Source of the DNA: Micromussa lordhowensis
Lineage: Eukaryota > Cnidaria > Anthozoa > Scleractinia > Lobophylliidae
NCBI GenBank assembly: GCA_964020085.1
Contig: OZ026600.1
Coordinates: 16,248,323-16,312,322 of the forward strand
Direction: 5' to 3'
DNA: 64,000 nucleotides
The position numbers were made by a program, and so were the translations under genes. Shown here piece after piece: positions 46,576-57,782 of this stretch (positions are counted from its first letter, which is position 1; each line of letters starts with the position of its first letter). A model generated the notes under the pieces. It made no database searches, had not been told where the DNA came from, and worked only from the letters and a program-made list of their open reading frames with translations.

Positions 46576-46762
46576 ATTACTATGATAAATTACTACTATA
46601 AATTAATTACTTTTTTTTCACAAATTTGGACGCCATGTTTGTTGACATTTTATTGTGTTTTATCGCGCGCGACTTTCGCGTAGATTTTTAAAGCTCGTGC
46701 CACCGCGCGATTTCGAAACCAGTTCGCACGCGGTCAAAAACTATAGGGAGCCACCTTAAGCG

Positions 46763-47529
46763 AAACGCGGCAAAACGTGTGCAAGCGAGTCATGATTGAT
46801 TTTGTTTTTATTTAATTAGATAAGATAAGAAAGTGATACGGTTTTTTTTTAGCCAATCGCATAACGTGGTAATACAAAATCAATTCAAATGCGAATTACT
46901 TTCGACACAGTGCAAACTGCTGTAATCTCACTCAATCAACATTAAGAAAGTGGGTCTCAGAGCGCATGGAAGGGGACTAGCAATGTTTGACATATCACAG
47001 CGACACGTCACGAAGTGTATGCATTTAACCCCGTACAACACAACTTCTGCTGAAAAGTTTGTCCCAATATATGACAAACGGATTTCAAGTCTCTTGAACA
47101 TTTTGTCTCAGCTTCATAACAAATAACACAGTAGTGTAAACCAAATAACTTTATTTGGGATGCCTGCCGAGAACCAACCCGAGGTGTACATACATATACA
47201 TTCGTATCTCATGCACCATATACAATCCTCGTATAAAGCAAACCCTTACACACTCAATATCCGGTATAAGGCACTGACATCTCAATTTAACAAGTCATGA
47301 TTATAAGAGCTGGGCAAGCGCTGACAAAGATACTACTACGGTTATATGGAGGCCAGAAAAACCTGCCCAAAAAACCCCTTTCGGGAAAAATACAACACTG
47401 AGGAAATTTGGGTAGGAACCATGACCCGAACTCTATGCTCTCTACTCTACGTAGAATGACAAAGAATTGGGCAAGGCGCATGTAACTGGGTGAAATTACA
47501 CGACTGACAGAGAACACCCTCAGAGCGCA
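46763..47529. other. Stretch without recognisable genes
   Basis: Contains the 3' non-coding region of the DIRS-like element (minus strand) and older sequence. No inverted terminal repeat of a DIRS element was clearly identified. Confidence 0.3.
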
Positions 47530-49936
47530 ATACTTGAAGGGTTGTTCGAGGTCATCATCTACATAGGTATCTTTGGCTTGCGCTGTTTTCCAACGGCCAT
47601 GTCATCCTATCGTTCACCCCATTACTAGCTGCCATGGTAGCTTCCCCAGGTCGCAGAGAATGCAAACCAAACTTGGACGGTTAAACTCCGAAACTTGGCA
47701 GGGCCCGACAAAAAGCCCCTCTAATAGTAGAGTAACTAATTGGTTTATCAGGGGCAACAAGCTTGCAACGGCCTCTTTCCTCTAGAAATGGGCTTGAAAA
47801 TAAGATCTTTAGAATCAAGGGGTATCTTGAACATCGCTAAATACCCCTTAAGCAACTCAATGGGGCATGCGGCACTGGACAATTGTGAAACAACAACTTC
47901 GTCGCCTTTACGGAGTTGGTCATTCTTTCTTTTCAGAACTTTCATGACCATGAGGCCTTCTTTAAAAGAAATATTGCTTCTCCTAATTCTAGACACATCG
48001 TCAAATCGAAAAAAGCTGGCAAAAGATAAAACGCACATGGTAACATTACGTAGAACTACAGGCTTTTCTAGATCTGATTTCTTAACAATGTCATGGATTA
48101 AAGTAGGTGAAATAGGCTCTTTGCGATTAAGGACACGGGCACCAAAAACTCTCTTTACGCCGACCCTACAGCCTCAACAATTGGAACATCAATTGGGGAA
48201 GGAATTCCCACCGCGTCATGGGCCCACCACCATAGAAAGCGGAATCGACCGCGCTAGGGGAATGTGTTTCATTTATAAGATGTTGCAAATACAAAGCCAC
48301 GCAAAAAGGGGAAGCGGGAAACACATTCCCATTTAACTTATCAAGTGCAAACTGCTTCCATATGCGGAAAGCATGACTGTAAGCCACAACAGTTCCATTT
48401 GCTCTTGAAGAGAGCACCGTCGTCTTCAGGCGATCTTCCAGTCCCTTGAGCAAGTCGTCGAGCGGTTTGTCCCGGGGTGACCAAAATCCAGACTGAAAAA
48501 TATCTAAGGGAGAAAGAAAAGAAGGTGAGGTGTATAATCCAAATCTATGTATAATCTAGTGTACACCGTCACTACAAAACAGAGTCCAGAAAAAGCAAGA
48601 GGACTTCCACAAGGGAAGGATAACCGTGCCTCTCATTACACAATTCCATGTGCTGCAATAGTGTAATTAACAGACACACTGGAGGACAAATCCAATTATT
48701 ATCGTGCCCCCAATCTTGGGGGAATGCATCTACTGCTTCACAACCAGTCTGAAAAAATCTTGTTTTAAATCTTGATACTTTAGCATTATAGGAACAAACA
48801 AATCTGTCAACAGTATGGGGCCCCCAAAACTGGTCAATTCTTTGAAAAATTGCATCATTAATGATACACTCATCATGATCAATAAATTTGCTTATAGCAC
48901 CTGCCCTAGCGTTAAGATGCGGAACTTAAGACAGATTTGGAAAACTAGGAGGGCTAATTGGTGCAAATCAGCTTTCCTACTACCGTTTAGAATCATAGAC
49001 TCCACATTTTGGTTATCGGTGTACCAGATAACCTTAAAGCCAGAAAAGTGATTCGCGAAAGCCTCCACTGTGAGAGAAACACCTTTGAGCTCTCTTATCA
49101 TGTTGAGCTTTGGGCATTCTCTTCAGGAGACCAGTTCTGATGAAACACTGAATTAGAGTTCTCTACGAAAGAACCACAGGCCAAATTGGAAGCATCTGAG
49201 TATGTGCCCTTGACCGGGAGGGAGTGAGGCAACTGATTGACCTTTCCATTTAGGGAGACCACGTTGTTCTTCCAGAAAATTATTTCTGAAAGAGAATCAT
49301 CTGAAAGAAAAACTTTGTTATCCCAGGAGTGGCCCGAGTTCACAACCGAAAAAAGAAATCTAGTCATTATACGGCCAACGGGACCCACACAGCTAGAAAG
49401 GAAAATGATTTGATTTGTTATGCTGGCAACCTTTCTCACATGGAATTTGCGGCGATGCGGCACGAGATGACAGATCAACAAGGCCAGCGTTTAACTTTTG
49501 AATGCTTGTTCGTCAGTTGGCTTGGCAGAGTAGATTCTGCTGACGCAGGAGATTTCTTCTCGCAAGCACGCGATTTGGCCTTGAATATACGCCTCTTGTC
49601 ATCGGAGTCATCAGCTAAGCTCTGCATTTTATATTCGGTGACCATAGCCCATCTGTTATCGGACTTATTGGCCAGAAGAATATGTTTTTGTCTTTCAGAA
49701 ATTAACTTCTCACCTTTCTCTAAATCGTTCTTGACCTTTCCTAGCTGGGAATGTTCGGCGGCGGATTTCGCACTATTGAGCGTGTCGTTAAGCTTCTGGT
49801 GAAACTTGAACTGGTCCTCATTTGCCTTTTTCTTGAATTTGTGAGCTTCGTTGAACTTAAGGAATTTGATTTCTTTCATCTGGCTCTCTGCTGATTCCTC
49901 GTTTGACCGTTTCATTTGGGAAATGGTCTGCTCCAA
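47530..49936 (-). pseudogene. DIRS-type retrotransposon, deleted: gag, RNase H and tyrosine recombinase
   Basis: Minus-strand order: a gag-like coiled protein (49,936-49,475, ESQMKEIKFLKFNEAHKFKK), then RT tail/RNase H (49,481-48,892: VGRIMTRFLFSVVNSG, SLSDDSLSEIIFWKNN, WYTDNQNVESM), then tyrosine recombinase (48,453-47,530). The recombinase shows FFRFDDVSRIRRS (first catalytic Arg), an HSLRPGEATMAA-type HxxR segment near 47,640 and HGRWKTAQAKDTYVD near 47,580. Most of the reverse transcriptase is missing between gag and RNase H. Frame changes lie near 48,170 and 47,600. Tyrosine recombinase plus RT/RNase H identifies the DIRS order; this copy is defective. Confidence 0.75.
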
Positions 49937-49939
49937 CAG

Positions 49940-50877
49940 ACCTTTAAACTAATCGAGGAGCTTGTTGTTGTTAGTTTTAATAAGCTCTTCGACTTCTGCT
50001 TTCCCAATAGACATAGTGTGACAGTGATCAGCATAGATTGTAAGGAAAGAAACTTGGCATCAGCTAAAGGTCGATGATTGGTCCCGAAGGGCCTAGATTG
50101 ATATCACATGCTATACTCCCTCTTATATACCACTGCATCATTACACATGATGCTCAGGCCTAATGCCCAGGCCTTGTCATAGCACCTGCTGACAAAATAT
50201 TTATATCTACCTAATTCGCAGGCTCAATCGTTACAAATACCATTTCTCTGGATGGGATGGGATCTCGGGGCTTTAGACCAAATATTTTAGGGATGCGAGG
50301 GATGTGTGAACAGTACACGACTTGTCGCTAAAACATCGTCACTTCATATGGCAGCAGCTTAAACGCTGCCTGGAGGCTGAGCAATTTTTTTCAAATTTAA
50401 AAGTTTTAAATTTAAAAATTCTGAGAAGAAAACGAAGCACTTAATGTTTAGGATCTCGTGATGAAGTGAGGTATAATGTACTGAAATGTAAAGCAAACTG
50501 TATTAGTTCAAATAGAGGTGAGACAACACGAGAAATTTTCTTTTGTTTAATTGATTTAATGTTAAATTGAAGGAAAATATATGTTACAATATTAAAATAG
50601 AGAATTAAATAGACTTGGATATATTTTAAAGTGCACCTAACCCCTATTTTTTTTTCCGCCTAAAAAAATCGTCATGCTTTGGTGACTATTTCTTCAAAAT
50701 ATTTTTTAGATTTGGTCAAATCCTTGAATTTTTATGCCCCGTTGAAGTACGCAAAATCGCACTAAAATGGCCGCCATTTTGGCTCGCGACCGCATTTCAA
50801 AGATCAAGGGTCTGGCCACCACTGTGGCATCACTTCGAGAACCCAAGAATCTGTATTTCACACTATTTCGCACCATT
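49940..50877. other. Stretch without recognisable genes
   Basis: AT-rich. A TTTAAAAGTTTTAAATTTAAA palindromic run lies near 50,393-50,413. It may include the 5' end of the DIRS-like element. Confidence 0.3.
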
Positions 50878-51110
50878 CGATTTAGATCCTGGGTGTTCAG
50901 TAATACAGGTCAGGTTAACATCAGGGGCAAGATCTTGTAGGACAAAATCACTCTTAATCGATTCTTCGCAGCCTGTTTCATTACAACTTGTTACATTTGG
51001 AAGGCTAGATCGATTTAGATCCTGGGTGTTCAGTGATACAGGTCAGGTTAACGTCAGGGGCAAGATGTTGTAGGACAAGATCACTCTTAATTGATTCTTC
51101 GCAGCCTTCC
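50878..51110. repeat. 133-bp tandem duplication containing coding sequence
   Basis: CGATTTAGATCCTGGGTGTTCAG occurs at 50,878 and 51,011; the following approximately 95 bp are nearly identical. On the minus strand both copies read the same peptide (ending LTCITEHPGSKS). Confidence 0.9.
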
Positions 51111-51602
51111 AGTTCACAACAGCAATAACACTGATGTTTTGTAACAGAATGACGTTGGAATTTCCACACTTGCACCCTAAAGTTCAGGAAAGTTATGTTA
51201 GCAGAAAAGTAATCTAAAATTCATAAACAATAGCGCCAGAAGCAAGTGTGCTAACACATGTACTGCATAAACTAAAGCTCACGTGGCAAAGTACATACAT
51301 AAGGGAAAAACCCGTGAATCTCACCATTCCTTCAGTTCTACATTCCCCTGTAACCGGTCCTTAAGGTTTCGTTTGAGCTCTTCGTTAGCCTTCATTTCTT
51401 CTTGGTATTTTTCTATCCATTCTGTATCAGCCAGTGGCCAGTCACTATAAGCAGCATCGTCATCGCTTGAATCGTTCAAGGTTTCTTTGATCGTGGTGAG
51501 ACGCATCACTGATAAATGCCCTTTGTCTTCAAGTTCATATACAGCAGTAAAATTGATTTCCGAGTCATCTGAGTCGAAGCTCAACAGTAATTTTTTCTTC
51601 AA
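50880..51602 (-). pseudogene. P2X7-ballast-like (cytosolic domain) remnant
   Basis: Exon 1 (about 51,602-51,325, donor GTGAGA) encodes an acidic segment ending LQGNVELKEW. A downstream block (51,176-50,880) begins with CKCGNSNV and, after a frame change, continues HQCYCCCELEGCEES and LTCITEHPGS. The Trp-Cys-x-Cys start, CCCEL-type cysteine cluster and CITxHPG segment match the P2X7 C-terminal ballast domain that is widespread in invertebrate genomes. The frame does not join cleanly across the intron, the domain stops after the duplicated segment and no channel domain is present, so it is a remnant. Confidence 0.5.
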
Positions 51603-51839
51603 TTACAGAGGCTATGAAGACCAAATAGAATTAATTTGCATGCTAGAAAGGCTTTTGCAGATCGACGACTGGCTGAGAATAGACCATTTCCGAGTTACTT
51701 AAAGCCTTGCTCTCAAAGCGAGGCTTGGTGTGTAGTGGCTGAAGAACTGTGTAGCATAAATATGAACATTGTTATCGTTATGTTTCCTTTCCGGTCAGCG
51801 GACTTGTTATTCACGTGCGGTCAGCGGATTCGCACATGA

Positions 51840-52385
51840 GAACGTGGAGAAAACGTGGCTCGGAGATTTTACAGTGATTTGCGTTCTATATAGTGATTTA
51901 ACTGTGTAATTTCCTCTTCTTTGTTGGAATATCATGGCCCAGTGATGTAAGTTTGCTTTCTATTGTATTTTGCTCGCATTTTGCTTGTATTTAGAGTATT
52001 TTTTTTGTATGTTTATTCCAGTTCGAACCGCTATTTGACGCTATCAAAGTTGACGTTAAACTGGATCGCTAAATCTATGCTATTGTATTGATAGACTCTA
52101 GCTTGGAACAGTAAAGGAATGAAGCGAGTATGAACCACTGGGTAGTGAAGGTTTACTTTATTAATACCTCAGTGCCTAGGTACGCTACAGTTCGAAATCA
52201 GAGCCTTTCTCATGTTTGGAATCATGTCAACGTTGGATTTGTGTTATGCCTTTGGAATTGCATTATTATTGATTGGAAACTGCCTTTTCATCGAAGTTTC
52301 CACCTTTAAACCAGATACCATTTGTTTCTACGAAGAGTAACGCTAAAATATACACATTGTTGCCGTCTGATTTATTGTTGTACAC
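51840..52385. other. Stretch upstream of the gag-like exon
   Basis: AT-rich with no coding content. It could hold the promoter or 5' leader of the following exon, but no clear long terminal repeat was seen. Confidence 0.3.
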
Positions 52386-52894
52386 ATGTCTGGAGAAGGA
52401 AATATGGATAATAGAGAACAACCCGTCGATTTGATTGCCAATCTCAAGGTACGTCGTGCGACTGCAAAGGCTGCTGTGACTAGAACCATTACTGCTATAG
52501 ATAAACTGATCGCTATTGACTCAAATCATGTGTTAGTTAAAGAAAGAATGACTGAATTCAATCAATTGTTACAAGAGTTTATTACAGCCCATAATGAATA
52601 TGTCCACCACTTAACTACTGATGATCAATGTTCTGAAGCTGATGAATATTGGAGGAAAGCTATAGCACCAGTTGATGAATTCAGTGATGTTGTTGGTGCT
52701 TGGATTGCAGAATTAGATGAGCTAGAGAAAGATGAACATCAGGATGAAAATAATGTTGATGAGATTATTGATGAACACAACGATGATGAGAATGATTATG
52801 GACACCAAGATGAGCAAAAGGATGATGATGCTGATCGTTTCCTAAACGTCATCGTTCCCTTTGGAAAAGGAGCAAAAAATCTTACAATTCCGAC
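52386..52894 (+). CDS. Gag-like exon (BEL/Pao-type N-terminus)
   Basis: ATG at 52,386 and an open frame of about 170 codons to a GTAAGT donor at 52,895. It encodes a helical segment (LKVRRATAKAAVTRTITAI, then ERMTEFNQLLQEFITAHNEY) followed by a highly acidic His/Asp/Glu/Asn tail. The helical part resembles the N-terminal region of BEL/Pao gag proteins, where a similar domain precedes DUF1759. No downstream partner was found before the foldback element, so it is either an orphan first exon or the start of a rearranged element. Confidence 0.45.
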
Positions 52895-53214
52895 GTAAGT
52901 TGCATATCAAATGCTTTATATTGTAGAACGGACTTCACTACAACCTAAAAATATGGACTGTCTCCATTGAAAGTGTAAATTGCTCTCTGAAAATCCTTTA
53001 ACCTATTCAAAGTGTTCCCCTTGAGAGGAACTAAAGTTAAACGGCTCTTTTGTTCCCTTTATGTGGAGTATGATTCCTTTATTAAAAACAACATGAATTG
53101 ATTAGCTTTTCCCGGGTTGTCCGTGAATGCCATCATACGGACAATAGGTTATTTTAGTTGCCATTTATGCCAGCTGCATCAAACAGAGGGCGGAGGTTAA
53201 GCAACTATTATCTA

Positions 53215-53839
53215 AAACGCCTCGTCAATATGCCAATGTGAGGTCTGTAAGCCCAGTCTCGGTATATCTGTCAAAATAAAGAAATCCACACAACTCCAAA
53301 TTGTCGCCAGTACTAAAATATCTCCAACAACACAGAGACACAGCAGATGACGAAGGAGCACTTGCAGTAACATAAAGATTTATTATTCAAAGACCCTTAT
53401 TATGCCATTCAAAGACATGGAAGTGCGGTCTCCGTGTATCCGTCATATCCACCATACTTTAAGAAATTTACTGAACTCCAAGTTGTTCCCGGCATTAAAA
53501 TATCTCAGATGAGACGGAAACACAGGGGATGGCGGAGATACACATACAGTGACATAGGGGAGTAATAATCATAGACCCTAATCACTATGCCATTCAAAGA
53601 TATGGAAGTGCAGTCTCCGTGTATCCGTTATGTCCACCAAACTTTGAGAAACTCATTGAACTCCAAGTTGTCCCCGGCACTAAAATATCTGAGATAAGAC
53701 GGAAATACAGGAGATGACGGAGATACACTTGCAGTTAAGCTAATAGGAATACATAATAATAAAAATAATAATAATAATAATATAATACTTTTTTTATTAA
53801 TATCAATATGAACAACAACAACAACAACAACAACAATAA

Positions 53840-53907
<68 letters not shown>

Positions 53908-54595
53908 ATAATAGTAATTTATTCCAATGAAACTGTAAGTGTGTGTCCGTCATCTCCTGTGTTTCCGTCTTATCTGAGATATTTTAGTGCCGGGAACAAC
54001 TTGGACTACAATGAATTTATTGAAGAACTGTGGATATGACGGATACAGCACTTCCAGATCTCTCAATGGCATATTGATTAGGGTCCTTGATTATTACTTC
54101 CCTATGTTACTGCAAGTGTATCTCCGTCATCCCCTCTGTTTCCGTCTCATCTGAGATATTTTAGTGCCGGGAACAACTTGGATCTCAATGATTTTCGCAG
54201 TGTGGCGGTTATGACGGATACACAGAGACAACACTTTCAAATCTCTTAGTGGCATAATGATCAGGGTCTATGATTATTACTTCCTTGTGTTAGTGAAAGT
54301 GCATCCCCGCCATCTTTTGTGTTTCGCGTTATATAAAACATCTTAGTGCCCGGAACAACTTAAAGTTTAATGTGTTTCTTAAAATATAGTTTGTGTAACG
54401 GATACGAAGACAGCACTTACACATCTCTAAATGGCATAATAAGGGCTTTAAGCAGTACCTCTCTATCTTACTGCAAGTGCATCTTCGTCAACCACTGTTT
54501 GAGATATTTTGAGTGACGGACAATTTCGAGTTGAATGAATTTATTTCAAACATGGTTGATATGAAGGGTGCATGGAGATAGCACTTACAGTTGTA
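53215..54595. mobile_element. Foldback element: inverted arms of about 184-bp tandem repeats around a microsatellite core
   Basis: Left arm: three direct copies of about 184 bp (landmark GTCTCCGTGTATCCGT at about 53,430 and 53,614; an older copy from 53,215). Right arm: at least three copies in the opposite orientation (landmark TTTAGTGCCGGGAACAACTT near 53,982 and 54,162, degenerate near 54,342). Between them lie (AAT)n, (AAC)n and (AGT)n. Tandem-repeat arms in inverted orientation define a foldback element. Target duplications were not seen. Confidence 0.75.
53757..53908. repeat. (AAT)n-(AAC)n-(AGT)n compound microsatellite
   Basis: Successive trinucleotide runs at the centre of the foldback element. 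Read on the minus strand it gives a spurious polyleucine frame. Confidence 0.95.
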
Positions 54596-55194
54596 TTATT
54601 AGGAATAGCATATCTTTCATTGCGCTTTAATAGTGGTGTAATAGTTATGTAATATCCCATGCTCGGGCATTCAATTCTGTTAGCGGAATTCCTTGCTTTC
54701 CGCCAGACAAATTGCTTGCACAAATATTTACAAGATAATTTTACAGTATTTCAAGGCCTGTCGCCTTCTTTTAAATATCCCTAGAGCATTGCTAATGACA
54801 TACTTTGATCTTTCTTTACTATTTTAAATTTTTGGGGGCTTGTATAATATTGCTACCAGTGCAATGGACTTCACGCTTTTTTTGCACAAGTTTGGGATAT
54901 CGTAATCTAATGTGCTAAAATCGCTAAATTCCTCGAAAAAATTCATGCCAAATAAGCGGACGCACCATATAATAGTTCTTCTCTCAGAATACTTTTCCAC
55001 TTCTTTCAAAGCAAGCATGCGTTTCTTTCAAAGATATAGGATGACTGAAAAAAGTTTTAATATTTAATTGTCAAAGCCAACAAAATTCGTTCAGCACGCA
55101 GCGTTCGGCATTTGCTACCTATTAAAAGCTTTCAAGCCTTTGAATAAAACGTACACCAAAAGAATTTTAGTACTGCTATATCGTTGAACTTGTC
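54596..55194. other. Stretch upstream of the helicase gene
   Basis: AT-rich with no coding content. It presumably contains the promoter of the helicase-like gene. No clear TATA box or terminal repeat was identified. Confidence 0.35.
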
Positions 55195-57244
55195 ATGGTT
55201 ACTCCGAGGAACAAAAGAGAGTGTCAGAATTTAAATCAGCTATTAGCTGAAATGCTAAAAAAGCAAAAGGCCAACACCTGCTATCACCAGTTGCAGGTTG
55301 TAATCGTGATGGCAAGTGCTCCTGCTCGGCAGCTCAACAGTAAGGTATGTATCCTGTGCTTTAACTTAAATTGGTGTTTAGTCAAAGGGTGGAGAATTAA
55401 GTCTTGTATCGCATTCAAGTAAGAGTGCTTACGTTGCTTTTTGACTCTCCTGCAGAATATTCGAAGTGCTCTTGTAAGCAAAGTGTTACCCGTCGTTCAA
55501 GAAAAATGTTCAGTGATCTCATCTAAAGTGACCTACAACACATCGCAAGAGACAAGATACCTAGACAAGCTGTGGTTAGAAATATGTGCAAAACGAGACG
55601 CGTGTGACAGAGCCATGAAGAATATCAAGGAGATGGCATTTTTCTTTTCTTTTGTTGCAGTTGTGGAAAAGAAAGTTCAGGAAAACGAGTGTGAAGAAGG
55701 CAAAGATGGCGACGAAGAAACGGCGAATGATAATTCTCAAAAGAAGAAAAAGATCTATTGGCCTGCAATATCGTATTGGATAGCTCTGCAATCCAGAGAT
55801 GGCCTTAGCATGTCAACTATTCCAGTTCACTCAGCGCTTCTGGACACAGGCATGGAAGTGACAGCTAAATCTGTTCAAGGATGTTCGAGAGGAAAGGAAG
55901 AAAATGCAGTCGCTCCCTTGTGCACAACTTTGAAAGACCACAATAACAGCTTCTTGCAAAGAAAAGTTGATGTGTCGTTTCAGCATTGTTTAGAGGTGCT
56001 AGAATCGCAGATATTGGAAGAGCCTGTCCCATCAATTCACGGCAGCGAACGTGTCGTCCGCCTGCACGTTGGTAGTCCCGTTTTTTCATCCGAATTGCAA
56101 AACAGAGCAATCCCGGCACTTACTAAAGCTGGTCTGGTATTCGACGTCTTTGGAATAGAAAATGTGAAAGAGGCGGAAAGTCAGCAGTCTATTGGAAGGG
56201 CCTTGTGCAAGTCCCCCGTCGTTGTTGCACTAAACAAAATTGAGAGAGCCATGGCAAAACTGGGCTACGCGTTACACAAAGGCGACGTTTTCAAGAAAAA
56301 CGAAGCTTCAATGTATACCTTCGAACACGCTTGCTCCATCAAAAAGTTCCTGTCAGTCCTGGCAAACAACGATCAATTGAAGGAGATTATCATCACAAAT
56401 TTCAACAAGCTAGAATCTATACTGGCCGACCCCGAGTGCGAATTTACACAACAGTTACGAATCAACTACGACTTAATTGAAGTTTTGGATGGTTGGTGTT
56501 TCTCGCTAAGTCAAAGAAGATTTGTTCAAAACCCTATTAAGGAAATTGGAAAAGAATGCCCGCGAGCATTTGTACAGTACTCCCACACTAAAGAGCTAGA
56601 GGCCAAGTACTTTCAAGAAATTCTGGAAAACAGCTTAAGTCCGACTGGTGTGACATACTTCTGCGAATACTACTTGCGCCTTTTAAATCACGGCATTAAA
56701 CAACACAAAGAGAAAGTCATGTGCTTGATTGGGGAGCCAAACAGCGGCAAAACAAGCCTATTCACGCCGATCACTCGGATAATTCCTGCGAGGTATTTGT
56801 TGTTTTGTTCTTGTTTTTGACTGCTTTATCAGGTAGAAAATACCAACGCAACCTCGCAAGTGTTTTTCAACCTTTGAGTGTTCACTGGACTTTGTACAAT
56901 CTGTTGAAGTTGTTTATGTTTCCGTTGACAGGTACATCGCCATGATAACCAAACAGAAAGCCTTTAACAAGAGTCTCGTTGACCAAAAGACCCAAGTCAT
57001 CGTCATGGACGAAGCACACGTGAAGCTTTTAGATCCAGATGACTGGAAAGTTTTGACACAGGGGGGACTTACCGCTCACGATCGGAAATACAGAAGCTCT
57101 TGCCAACAGGAAATTCGATGTCCCATGTTCATCACCTGCCAAACGGAAATGGATTTTGGGGAAGAGCACAACGCGGCCATGGATGCACGTCTACGCAAGT
57201 TTTATTTTAAAAGTCTGAACTCTCGACCAGTTCCAGACTCGTAA
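55195..57244 (+). CDS. SF3-like helicase/ATPase, three exons, intact 599-residue frame
   Basis: Exons 55,195-55,344, 55,456-56,792 and 56,932-57,244 join in phase with GT-AG borders to 599 residues. About residues 476-484 read GEPNSGKTS (Walker A), followed by a Walker B-like VIVMDEAH (Asp522/Glu523) and CPMFITCQTEMDF (about 559-571, sensor-1 position). Near the end comes AAMDARLRKFYF, matching the arginine-bearing C-terminal motif of superfamily 3 helicases (parvovirus, papillomavirus and polyomavirus type). The spacing of about 38 residues between Walker A and B is typical of SF3. Sensor 1 has Gln where SF3 usually has Asn. The long N-terminal region shows no HUH nuclease motif. A helicase for element replication is the likely role. 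It faces the recombinase gene at 57,783 across about 250 bp of non-coding DNA after the next short frame. Confidence 0.75.
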
Positions 57245-57246
57245 TC

Positions 57247-57534
57247 ATGGAAAGGAAGAAAAGAGCAATGGATATGAGATGGATTTCCAGGGATCAGGCC
57301 GAACTTGTTACGAGCGTATGGGAACCCATACCATACCCATTCAATGAAGAAGAATGGGAATGCGACGATCAAGATATTTTCATCACTCCCTCTTCTTCCC
57401 AGACACCAACACAGAAAAGCACGAGCCAAAACGTCTCTCAGAGAGGAAAATCTAGAAAACGGCCATCCCAAACAAGCACTCCAGTGCCCAAGAAGGGGAG
57501 GATAACGAACTTTTTTAAACCAAGCCAACAATGA
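57247..57534 (+). CDS. Short frame with C-terminal PIP-box-like motif (likely helicase tail)
   Basis: It starts 2 nt after the helicase stop (TAA 57,242-57,244) in another frame and runs 95 codons. It is acidic in the middle (PFNEEEWECDD), then Ser/Thr/Lys-rich, ending KKGRITNFFKP. KGRITNFF fits the PCNA-interacting PIP pattern except that the first residue is Lys rather than Gln. The frame upstream of its ATG is also open, so it is probably the original C-terminus of the helicase separated by a frameshift. Translation as a separate protein is the alternative. Confidence 0.5.
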   Translation: MERKKRAMDMRWISRDQAELVTSVWEPIPYPFNEEEWECDDQDIFITPSSSQTPTQKSTSQNVSQRGKSRKRPSQTSTPVPKKGRITNFFKPSQQ

Positions 57535-57782
57535 AAATCGATGTTTCCAAAATATGTAGACATTTGGTGCTAAGTTATCGACTTTAGTAAGAGAAAGTAT
57601 TAAGTGGTCAATTGTGCGCCAACTGATTTGAGCCTCCTAGAGACGAAGAAAATACATGTCATAACTAGAATTGCTGTATTTACGCCCCGTGGTTCCAGAG
57701 AAGTTGTTAGCACTATTTCATCCGATGGAGGTTTAACGTAAGTGTTCTTCATTAAACATTACACTATTTTGCTATGCTTAAT

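Larger units (their letters stand above)
41586..46755 (-). mobile_element. 5.2-kb DNA transposon: Mutator-like transposase plus exonuclease
   Basis: The ends are inverted: GGTGGCTCCCTACAGTTT at the left, and the right end in reverse reads GGTGGCTCCCTATAGTTTTT. TTAA flanks both (41,582-41,585 and 46,756-46,759); because TTAA is palindromic it may be target duplication or part of a longer GCTTAAGG end. The interior is almost filled by one minus-strand gene (46,288-42,282), with a SINE inserted near its 3' end. The matched ends around a matching gene make this a convincing single element. Confidence 0.7.

Noticed and set aside
53735..53953. Polyleucine protein on the minus strand
   Set aside because: Translation of the (AGT)n/(AAC)n/(AAT)n microsatellite; not a gene.
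53215..54595. CRISPR-like array
   Set aside because: Units are about 184 bp, directly adjacent and arranged in inverted arms; there are no short repeats with unique spacers, and the DNA is eukaryotic.
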